Shown here one piece after another: positions 16,036-21,800 of a stretch of 21,800 bases of DNA. The stretch is from Fusobacterium sp. Its GTDB lineage: Bacteria > Fusobacteriota > Fusobacteriia > Fusobacteriales > Fusobacteriaceae. The notes under the pieces are model-generated. The model saw only the letters and a list, made by a program, of their open reading frames with translations, did not search any database and was not told where the DNA came from. How positions within the stretch are numbered: position 1 is the stretch's first letter; every line of letters starts with the position of its first letter. The translations under genes and the position numbers were made by a program. The DNA is taken from contig JAHHSZ010000020.1 of assembly GCA_020024915.1 (NCBI GenBank), positions 1 to 21,800 of the forward strand, in the 5' to 3' direction.

Positions 16036-16064
16036 ATTATATAAGATTATACAAAAACTGTCAA
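16036..16064 (-). promoter_or_regulatory. Consensus promoter of ylxM-ffh-rpsP
   Basis: The -35 is TTGACA (16059-16064), the spacer is 17 bp and the -10 is TATAAT (16036-16041). This is a complete match to the sigma-70 consensus on the minus strand. The expected start point is near 16029, so the message should begin about 8 nt before the ylxM ATG. A second TATAAT inside the spacer is too close to the -35 to be used with it. Confidence 0.88.
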
Positions 16065-16094
16065 GTGTTTTTTCTTTACATTATATATTTTTTA

Positions 16095-16131
16095 TAAAAA
16101 AAGTGCCAGTGAAACTTTTCTCACTAGCACT
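16095..16131 (-). terminator. Intrinsic terminator after the CARF gene
   Basis: An 11-bp stem with one G-U pair (16121-16131 with 16102-16112) and an 8-nt loop is followed by seven T on the minus strand. It lies about 20 bp past the stop of the CARF-domain gene and insulates it from the ylxM promoter. Confidence 0.85.
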
Positions 16132-16150
16132 AACTCTCTATTTCTATCTC

Positions 16151-17239
16151 TTATAGAAAATTTTCATTAAAATATACCATCAATGCTTCAAATTCTTTTT
16201 GAGTATTAGCCACTGTAAACATATCTATTCTAAATCCACCCATGGATGTCTTCAACTCTAAAGATAGAGTACTCTCATAGTCAGCACTATCAAGAATAAA
16301 AAACTTGGAAACCTTTAATTTTCTATTTGGATTGTGAAAAACAATTTTTAATTTATTGATGTATGGAGATGCTTTTAACATTTTTAACATATCCAAAAGC
16401 TCCTGTGGTCTCTCCTCTATAGTTGAAGGTAGTTCCTTTTCCCAAATACCAACATTACTTGTTCTTCTTGGAAGATGTCTACTATCTTTTACTCTTCTTA
16501 CATAAAAATCTCCCATTGCAGATAATTCCACATAGATTTTTCCATCTTTTTCTATCTCTTCTACAAAATAGCTAAGTTCCAATTTCTCATCTAAGTATTT
16601 AGCTATCAATGATTTTTCAATCTCTGTTCCTTTTGCTAAAATATTAAAAAACTCTTTATTTTCTAGATAATAATTATAGTCAAGCTTAATAGGTAGTGGT
16701 GGAATTTCAGTTACATGTTCAAACTCTCTAAACATAAAATAAGATTTTACACCTAAGATTTGAGCCATTAAACTAACCATAAATATCTCTGCTGTATACC
16801 CTCCAACAGTACAAACAGAAACATTATACTTATTTCCAACTGTATCTACTATATTTCCAATCTCTTCTACTAAATTTCTTAATCCCTTTGTTTTAAATTC
16901 AATTGGATTTCTTTTATTCATAGCTGGAATAGCTTTTTTTGTAATATTTTTTACTATTTGTTTCTTTAAGAAAAACTCTTCTAAAACCTCACCAGCTAAT
17001 CTTCCATTAATAGTATCATGAGTTATCATAAATAGGTGTTCCCCTGAAAAAACATTTTTCTCTCTCAAATTCTCAACAGAGATGATCTCTATTCCAAATC
17101 TTATATCTCTTAAGTCCTCTATTTTTTCCTCTTCATAGTAGCTTAAAATATCATCCTTTGTGATACTCTCTTTCTCAGGATTGTGCTTAATATAGTTATC
17201 TATTAGACTTGTTCCAACTGTAATTATTAAATTATCCAA
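16151..17239 (-). CDS. Stand-alone CARF-domain protein, probably with a RelE-like effector domain
   Basis: The protein has 362 residues. Residues 1 to about 190 carry the marks of a CARF ligand-binding fold of the APE2256 (Csm6/Csx1-like) type. TVGTSL (7-12) follows the first strand, TVGGYTAE (144-151) is the second ligand loop, and the EIPPLPI segment (178-184) closes the domain. Residues about 195-245 resemble a winged helix ending in VELSAMGDFY. Residues about 250-362 form an alpha/beta tail (PRRTSNVGIW, LKASPYINKLKIVF) that I tentatively read as RelE-like, as in CARF-RelE ribonucleases such as Cami1. By family, CARF domains bind cyclic oligoadenylates made by type III CRISPR Cas10, but no cas gene or array is in this window. 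The start is TTG (17237-17239), with GGAGG 7 nt upstream. It has its own promoter and terminator. The CARF call is firm; the effector call is weak. Confidence 0.8.
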   Translation of the reverse strand: MDNLIITVGTSLIDNYIKHNPEKESITKDDILSYYEEEKIEDLRDIRFGIEIISVENLREKNVFSGEHLFMITHDTINGRLAGEVLEEFFLKKQIVKNITKKAIPAMNKRNPIEFKTKGLRNLVEEIGNIVDTVGNKYNVSVCTVGGYTAEIFMVSLMAQILGVKSYFMFREFEHVTEIPPLPIKLDYNYYLENKEFFNILAKGTEIEKSLIAKYLDEKLELSYFVEEIEKDGKIYVELSAMGDFYVRRVKDSRHLPRRTSNVGIWEKELPSTIEERPQELLDMLKMLKASPYINKLKIVFHNPNRKLKVSKFFILDSADYESTLSLELKTSMGGFRIDMFTVANTQKEFEALMVYFNENFL

Positions 17240-17281
17240 TTTTTTCCCTCCTACCTTTAATCATAAATTATCCTTACAGAT

Positions 17282-17310
17282 ATTATTACCTTTAATTAAA
17301 GGTTTGTCAA
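17282..17310 (-). promoter_or_regulatory. Promoter of the CARF gene
   Basis: The -35 is TTGACA (17305-17310, perfect), the spacer is 17 bp and the -10 is AATAAT (17282-17287, five of six) on the minus strand. Transcription should start near 17275, giving a leader of about 36 nt with GGAGG before the TTG start. The spacer is almost entirely a 16-bp palindrome. Confidence 0.75.
17288..17303. promoter_or_regulatory. Perfect 16-bp palindrome between -35 and -10 (candidate operator)
   Basis: ACCTTTAATTAAAGGT reads the same on both strands. It fills all but one base of the 17-bp promoter spacer. A protein bound there would block RNA polymerase. A further copy of the half site (TACCTTTAAT at 17252-17261, also present at 17287-17296) lies 35 bp downstream, next to the ribosome site. 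As RNA it could form only a 6-bp stem without a U-run, so a terminator role is unlikely. I cannot name the regulator. Confidence 0.6.
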
Positions 17311-17328
17311 TACTAAAGATAGTTTATT

Positions 17329-17673
17329 TTACATATCTCTACAAGCTATTATATTTGCACCTGTTCCTAAAACATTTTCTATGATTATCTCACCATGTTT
17401 TATTGGTGATTTTACCTCTATATTATTTAATAGTTTCATACACTCAAAATTTAATTCTTTTGGAATACTCATATCTGTTTTTACAGGTAATCTATTGTGG
17501 ATTCCACCAACTATTTTAACAGTTGAAGTTATAACTCTTTTAGGAGCAGTCAACTCCTCTTTAGCATATACTGATCCTCTTGGACAAGTGTTCCCTGTTA
17601 CATTCAAACTCTCTGTATCTACTTTTAAATGGCACCCTATTGGACAAACTATGCACACCATTTCTTTTATCAT
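17329..17673 (-). CDS. DUF1667 four-cysteine protein
   Basis: This small protein has 114 residues. Its N-terminal CIVCPIGC (7-14) and GNTCPRG (C30) make a Cx2Cx3C...C pattern like that of [4Fe-4S]-binding N-termini, so an iron-sulfur cluster is likely. The rest is a short beta-rich domain. The family DUF1667 is typically found directly after an FAD/NAD oxidoreductase and a GlpA-like dehydrogenase, exactly as here. It may carry electrons for that pair, but this is inference. The start ATG follows the TAG of the preceding gene with no gap, and GGAGGGG lies upstream. No terminator is seen after it, so read-through into the CARF gene is possible. Confidence 0.85.
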   Translation of the reverse strand: MIKEMVCIVCPIGCHLKVDTESLNVTGNTCPRGSVYAKEELTAPKRVITSTVKIVGGIHNRLPVKTDMSIPKELNFECMKLLNNIEVKSPIKHGEIIIENVLGTGANIIACRDM

Positions 17674-18936
17674 CTATCTCCCCTCCTCTGCTATCAAACA
17701 TACCTCTATCTCTTTTTCTTTTACACCTTCTAGTAATTTCTTAGGAACAACTATTTTTTCCATCTCTCCTGGAGCTAGATGTGATTTTTTTAGATTTACA
17801 AGTATATTCTCTCCGTCTCTTACTTGTAATCTCATATTTCTATAAATATTATTCACTCTCATAGATATCTCTAAAAATTTGTCTAAGTTTTCTACTCTAT
17901 ATTTTTGAGGTACTGTATAAGTTATTCCAAGTCCAGTTTTAATATCTATATACTCACCTGTCTGTACCTCTCCCTTAATAAATTTTGCTGCTGCTTTCCC
18001 TGCTTTTCTTGCTTCTGCACTTACAAAGTCGACTAAATCATGTACATGAACCACATTTCCACAAGCAAAAATTCCAGGTATACTTGTTTCCATCATCTCA
18101 TTGACAATTGGTCCAGAAGTTCTTCTATCTATTACAATTCCTGTTTTTCTTGAAATATCGTTCTCTGGTATAAGTCCTACTGAAAGTAGTAGTGTGTCAC
18201 ACTCATACTCTATCTCTGTTCCTGGTATAGGTCTTCTATTTTCATCAACCTTAGCAATTGTAACTCCCTCTACTCTCTCTTTTCCTTTTATATCAATAAC
18301 AGTATGACTCAAATATAATGGAATGTTGTAGTCATTTAGACACTGAGCTATATTTCTAGCTAATCCTCCTGAAAATGGCATAAGTTCAACAACAGCTTTT
18401 ACCTCTGCTCCTTCCAATGTCATTCTTCTAGCCATAATAAGTCCAATATCTCCAGATCCTAAGATTAGAACCTTTTTACCTACCATATATCCTTCCATGT
18501 TGATAAATCTTTGAGCTGTTCCTGCTGTAAATATCCCTGCTGGTCTCTCTCCTGGAATTGAGATAGCTCCTCTTGTTCTCTCTCTACACCCCATAGCTAA
18601 TATTATAGATTTAGCTTCTATCATCACATATCCGTCCACCGTATTTATTACATGAACTATTTTCTCTGGAGTAACTTCCAATACCATAGTATCTAATTTA
18701 TACTCAATATTATTCTCCTGTAATTTCTTTATAAATCTCTCTGCATACTCTGGCCCCGTAAGCTCCTCTTTAAATTCATGTAATCCAAAACCATTGTGAA
18801 TACATTGTTGTAAAATTCCACCTAACTCCTTGTCTCTTTCTATTACTAATATGCTTTCCACTCCGTTATTTCTAGCCTCTATTGCTGCTGCAAGACCTCC
18901 AGGTCCTCCACCTATTACCACTAAATCATATCTCAT
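17674..18936 (-). CDS. FAD-dependent NAD(P) oxidoreductase of the glycerol-3-phosphate module
   Basis: This flavoprotein has 420 residues. An N-terminal FAD Rossmann motif GGGPGG (9-14) is followed by ERD and GG. A second dinucleotide motif GSGDIG (160-165) indicates NAD(P)H. The ATG-like segment and GIFACGNVVHVHDLVD, which positions FAD, are in the second half. There is no CxxC redox disulfide of the thioredoxin-reductase type. It most resembles the FAD oxidoreductases paired with GlpA-like proteins and DUF1667 in anaerobes. It probably passes electrons from glycerol-3-phosphate oxidation to NAD(P), in place of the GlpB/GlpC route of E. coli (inference). Its AGGAGG ribosome site shares bases with the TAG stop of the upstream gene (13-nt gap), and the next gene follows with zero gap. 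Confidence 0.88.
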   Translation of the reverse strand: MRYDLVVIGGGPGGLAAAIEARNNGVESILVIERDKELGGILQQCIHNGFGLHEFKEELTGPEYAERFIKKLQENNIEYKLDTMVLEVTPEKIVHVINTVDGYVMIEAKSIILAMGCRERTRGAISIPGERPAGIFTAGTAQRFINMEGYMVGKKVLILGSGDIGLIMARRMTLEGAEVKAVVELMPFSGGLARNIAQCLNDYNIPLYLSHTVIDIKGKERVEGVTIAKVDENRRPIPGTEIEYECDTLLLSVGLIPENDISRKTGIVIDRRTSGPIVNEMMETSIPGIFACGNVVHVHDLVDFVSAEARKAGKAAAKFIKGEVQTGEYIDIKTGLGITYTVPQKYRVENLDKFLEISMRVNNIYRNMRLQVRDGENILVNLKKSHLAPGEMEKIVVPKKLLEGVKEKEIEVCLIAEEGR

Positions 18937-18949
18937 TTCCTAGTTCCTC

Positions 18950-20383
18950 CTACTTTTTAGTCTCTCCTGTAAGTATGTATGCCCCAACTTTATCTTGAAC
19001 AATCTCATCTAAATTCTTGTTTAACTCTCTTGCTAATATCTCCTGTACTCTCGGTCCACAAAATCCACCTTGACATCTTCCCATACCTGGTCTACATCTC
19101 TTTTTAACTCCATCTACAGTTTTAGCTCCAACCATTCTATGGATAACATCTACTATCTCTCCCTCAGTTATACTCTCGCATCTACATATGATTCTTCCAT
19201 ATCTTGGATCTTTTTTTATTACTTCTGCTTTCTCTTCTGGAGATAGTTCCATAAAATGAATCTGTGGTCTATTTTTTTTATGCTCCTCTTTCTTAGATAC
19301 ATCTCCCAACTTCTCTACTATCATTCTAGCCACATCTAACCCTATTGCTGGTGCTGATGTTAATCCTGGTGATTTTGTTCCAGCTATATTAAAGAAATAT
19401 GGTACATCCTCTACTTCACCTATTATAAAGTCTGGACAGTCTGACTCAGCTCTTAAACCATTGAAGTTCTTGATATTATCTCTAAAATTTATATCTTTTA
19501 TGCTCTTTACAGCAGCTGCTCTAACAGTATCTAATCCTGCTAGTGTGTTTCCTACATACTCTTTATCATCAGTCAAACTTGCTGTAGGTCCAACTATTAA
19601 GTTACCATGAGCTGTTGGTGCTACTAAAACTCCTTTTCCAACTTTTGTTGGACATTGGAATATAACATTATTTACTAAGTTTCCTTGAACTTTATCTAAT
19701 AAATAATACTCTCCTGCTCTTGGAGTTATCTTTATCTTTTTAGAACTTACTAAATTATTTATCTCATCAGCAAACAATCCGGCTGCATTCACTACTACCT
19801 TTGTTTCAAATTCTCTTCCATCAGTTAATATAACCTTGTATCCCTTTTCTAATCTCTCTATCTTTTCTACTTTTGCATCTGTAAGAACTTCTACTCCATT
19901 TATTGCAGCATTCTCTAATAATTTTATAGTTACTTCCCAAGGACCTGTAACACCAGCTGTTGGAGCATATAGAGCAGCTACTACTTCACCACTTACATTT
20001 GGCTCCATTTTAAGTATCTCTTCCTTCTCAATGATTCTTAATTCTGGTATTCCATTCTTTAACCCTCTCTCATAAAGTTGTTTCAAATGCTCTCTATCTT
20101 CCTCTGAAAAAGCTAAAACCAATGAACCTGTTCTTTTAAATGGTGCATCTATCTCTTTACATAACTCTTCATACATAGAATTTCCAAGGGCATTGTACTT
20201 AGCCATTAAAGTTCCCTCTTTTGCATCATATCCTGCATGTACTATTCCTGAGTTTGCCTTACTTGTACCATTTGAAACATCATGCTCTTTTTCCAATACT
20301 TTTATTTTTAAATTATATTTTGCTAATTCATATGCAGTTGCAGCCCCCATAACTCCTGCACCTATTATAATTACATCTACCAT
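18950..20383 (-). CDS. glpA: GlpA-like glycerol-3-phosphate dehydrogenase with BFD-type [2Fe-2S] domain
   Basis: This enzyme of 477 residues should oxidise glycerol-3-phosphate to dihydroxyacetone phosphate. Residues 1 to about 365 are a DAO-family FAD domain (VIIIGAGVMGAATAYEL at the start; FNGLRAESDCPDFIIG; GTKSPGLTSAPAIG). Residues about 395-450 are a BFD-like iron-sulfur domain with CxC (C400, C402) and CxxxxC (C437, C442), in the GMGRCQGGFC context shared with E. coli GlpA. I start at the ATG at 20383, with GGAGG 8 nt upstream and the FAD motif at residue 8. The frame is open for 30 more codons, but these cross the leader hairpin and lack a ribosome site. It has its own promoter after glpK, with a terminator in the leader. 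Some annotations would call it an FAD-dependent oxidoreductase or GlpO-like. Confidence 0.88.
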   Translation of the reverse strand: MVDVIIIGAGVMGAATAYELAKYNLKIKVLEKEHDVSNGTSKANSGIVHAGYDAKEGTLMAKYNALGNSMYEELCKEIDAPFKRTGSLVLAFSEEDREHLKQLYERGLKNGIPELRIIEKEEILKMEPNVSGEVVAALYAPTAGVTGPWEVTIKLLENAAINGVEVLTDAKVEKIERLEKGYKVILTDGREFETKVVVNAAGLFADEINNLVSSKKIKITPRAGEYYLLDKVQGNLVNNVIFQCPTKVGKGVLVAPTAHGNLIVGPTASLTDDKEYVGNTLAGLDTVRAAAVKSIKDINFRDNIKNFNGLRAESDCPDFIIGEVEDVPYFFNIAGTKSPGLTSAPAIGLDVARMIVEKLGDVSKKEEHKKNRPQIHFMELSPEEKAEVIKKDPRYGRIICRCESITEGEIVDVIHRMVGAKTVDGVKKRCRPGMGRCQGGFCGPRVQEILARELNKNLDEIVQDKVGAYILTGETKK

Positions 20384-20408
20384 ATAGCATTCCTCCCAAT
20401 CTTTTAAT

Positions 20409-20454
20409 AAAAAAAAGTCAGCAAATAGACAGATCTCTCTGCTCTTTGCTGACT
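20409..20454 (-). terminator. Intrinsic terminator in the glpA leader (attenuator candidate)
   Basis: A perfect 10-bp stem (AGTCAGCAAA, 20445-20454 with 20416-20425) encloses a 19-nt loop that can form a small inner CAGA/TCTG stem, followed by eight T on the minus strand. It lies about 77 nt after the glpK stop. It also lies downstream of a good promoter and upstream of the glpA ribosome site, so it sits inside the glpA leader. Confidence 0.85.
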
Positions 20455-20492
20455 CTCCTAATTCACTAGTCATTTATTCTATTCTCTCATTA

Positions 20493-20521
20493 ATTATCTT
20501 ACTTTTCTTTTCATTTGTCAA
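20493..20521 (-). promoter_or_regulatory. Promoter of the glpA operon, between glpK and glpA
   Basis: The -35 is TTGACA (20516-20521, perfect), the spacer is 17 bp and the -10 is GATAAT (20493-20498, five of six). It begins 10 bp past the glpK stop. The expected start near 20486 gives a leader of about 100 nt that contains the terminator hairpin. Confidence 0.75.
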
Positions 20522-20530
20522 GAGATATTA

Positions 20531-21800
20531 TTACTCTTCTTCCCAAGCAAGAGCTCTTTTTACAGCTTTCTTCCACTCATTATATTTTTTACATCTCTCT
20601 TCTTCACTCATATTTGGAGTAAATTCATTATCTAGTTTCCATTGTAAGCTGATCTCGTCTTTTGTCTCCCAGAATCCTACTGCTAATCCTGCCAAATATG
20701 CTGCTCCTAATGCTGTTGTTTCAAGAGTTACTGGCCTTCTTACTGCTGTTCCTAAAATATCAGCTTGGAATTCCATTAAGAAGTTATTAGCTGCTGCTCC
20801 ACCATCTACTTTTAAACTAGCTAATTTAATTCCTGAATCCTCTTGCATAGCTTCAAGAACATCTCTTGTTTGGTAAGCAATTGATTCTAAAGTTGCTCTA
20901 ATTATGTGGTTTTTATTAGCTCCACGTGTAAGTCCTACTATAGCTCCTCTTGCATACATATCCCAGTATGGAGCCCCCAATCCTACAAATGCTGGAACTA
21001 CATATACTCCTGCACTATCCTTCACTTTTCTAGCAAAGTACTCTGTATCCTTTGATTCTCCTACTAATTTTAATTCATCTCTCAACCACTGAACACTTGC
21101 TCCACCAATAAAAATACTTCCTTCTAATGCATACTCCACTTTTCCATTAAGTCCTATAGCTATTGTTGTTACAAGTCCATTTTGACTTCTTACCATCTTA
21201 GTTCCTGTATTCATCAATAGGAAACATCCTGTTCCATATGTATTTTTAGAGTCGCCCTCTTTAAAACAAGCTTGTCCAAATAGTGCTGCTTGCTGGTCTC
21301 CTGCTACTCCAGCTATTGGCACTCTATGACCACCTTTTCCTCCTAAGTTTGCATAACCAAATGTTCCACTGCTATCTTTTACTTCTGGCAACATTGATTT
21401 TGGAATTCCTAATATATCTAGTAATTTTTCATCCCATTCTAATTTCTTAATGTTGTATATCATTGTTCTAGAGGCATTTGTATAGTCAGTAGCATGAACT
21501 TTTCCATTAGTTAATTTCCAAATCAGCCAAGTATCTACAGTACCAAATAGTAACTCTCCTCTTTCAGCTCTCTCTCTTACACTCTCTACATTATCCAATA
21601 TCCATTTGATCTTAGTTCCAGAGAAATAAGCATCTATAAGTAATCCTGTATTCTCTCTTACATATTCATCTAAACCTTCAATCTCTTTTAATTCATCACA
21701 TACCTTAGCTGTTCTTCTACACTGCCAAACTATTGCATTATACACAGGTTTTCCTGTATTTTTATCCCAAACTATTGTTGTTTCTCTTTGATTAGTTATT
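20531..21800 (-). CDS. glpK: Glycerol kinase (5' end outside the window)
   Basis: The visible part is 422 residues and runs off the right edge. About 78 N-terminal residues are missing if the protein has the usual length of about 500. It phosphorylates glycerol to glycerol-3-phosphate, the substrate of the next gene. The visible N-terminus ITNQRETTIVWDKNTGKP is the strongly conserved ATP-grasping region. It is followed by YNAIVWQCRRT, GTVDTWLIWKLT, GDQQAALFGQ, GTGCFLLMNTG and GAPYWD, all family signatures. The segment before VPIAGVAGDQQ reads GGKGGHR. It lacks the HFFG-like motif where low-GC Gram-positive glycerol kinases are phosphorylated by HPr. The stop is TAA. A terminator follows about 77 nt later, after an intervening promoter. 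Confidence 0.97.
   Translation of the reverse strand, partial: ITNQRETTIVWDKNTGKPVYNAIVWQCRRTAKVCDELKEIEGLDEYVRENTGLLIDAYFSGTKIKWILDNVESVRERAERGELLFGTVDTWLIWKLTNGKVHATDYTNASRTMIYNIKKLEWDEKLLDILGIPKSMLPEVKDSSGTFGYANLGGKGGHRVPIAGVAGDQQAALFGQACFKEGDSKNTYGTGCFLLMNTGTKMVRSQNGLVTTIAIGLNGKVEYALEGSIFIGGASVQWLRDELKLVGESKDTEYFARKVKDSAGVYVVPAFVGLGAPYWDMYARGAIVGLTRGANKNHIIRATLESIAYQTRDVLEAMQEDSGIKLASLKVDGGAAANNFLMEFQADILGTAVRRPVTLETTALGAAYLAGLAVGFWETKDEISLQWKLDNEFTPNMSEEERCKKYNEWKKAVKRALAWEEE

Noticed and set aside
17288..17303. Palindrome as a terminator of the glp operon
   Set aside because: The stem would be only 6 bp, AT-rich, and followed by AATAATATC rather than a T run. Its exact fit between -35 and -10 favours an operator.
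16022..17328. CRISPR array or cas genes around the CARF gene
   Set aside because: I looked for regularly spaced direct repeats and for other cas-like proteins. The flanking gaps are short and hold only a promoter, an operator-like palindrome and a terminator.
17381..17845. 154-codon open frame on the plus strand
   Set aside because: It is the antisense shadow of the DUF1667 protein and the end of the FAD oxidoreductase. It has no ribosome site, a composition typical of a mirrored AT-rich gene, and both genes beneath it are clearly real. The other plus-strand open frames (for example 3551-3889 and 6661-7092) fail for the same reason.
20384..20473. 30-codon N-terminal extension of the GlpA-like gene
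   Set aside because: It is open in frame but runs through the terminator hairpin, poly-T tract and GGAGG. The FAD motif sits normally relative to the ATG at 20383, and there is no ribosome site before 20473.

Overview
The window is a gene-dense, visibly AT-rich stretch in which all 18 genes I can support lie on the minus strand. The low G+C, the codon use, the strong AGGAGG-type ribosome sites and the look of the proteins suggest Fusobacteriota, most likely a Fusobacterium. That is recognition, not a database result. The largest gap without a gene is about 147 bp, and each of the larger gaps contains a promoter, a terminator or both. I see no tRNA, rRNA, CRISPR array, insertion sequence or phage gene.

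In the direction of transcription (right to left) there are five blocks. (1) Glycerol catabolism: the 3' part of glpK runs off the right edge. It is followed by its own promoter, a leader with an intrinsic terminator, and then a GlpA-like glycerol-3-phosphate dehydrogenase, an FAD/NAD(P) oxidoreductase and a small four-cysteine DUF1667 protein. (2) A lone gene for a CARF-domain protein (cyclic-oligonucleotide sensor fold, probably with a RelE-like effector end). Its promoter holds a perfect 16-bp palindrome exactly between -35 and -10, and a terminator follows it. (3) ylxM-ffh-rpsP, the SRP and ribosomal-protein operon, driven by a perfect consensus promoter and closed by a strong terminator. 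(4) A tight six-gene operon: tex, an 802-residue membrane sensor-kinase-like protein, ileS, lspA, glyQ and glyS. It has one promoter in front of tex and one terminator after glyS. (5) Folate synthesis: folE, a FolB-FolK fusion and a GNAT-FolP fusion, followed by trxA with its own promoter.

Blocks 3 to 5 are mostly housekeeping. Block 4 puts two aminoacyl-tRNA synthetases, the lipoprotein signal peptidase and an RNA-binding transcription factor under one control, with no T-box leader at the synthetase genes. Block 5 covers GTP cyclohydrolase I, dihydroneopterin aldolase, HPPK and DHPS in three polypeptides.

The points most worth a second look are: the orphan CARF protein with its operator-like palindrome; the sensor kinase with no possible phospho-acceptor histidine (its only two histidines lie in the ATPase domain); the promoter-leader-terminator arrangement in front of the GlpA-like gene, which looks like transcription attenuation; and the acetyltransferase fused to dihydropteroate synthase.
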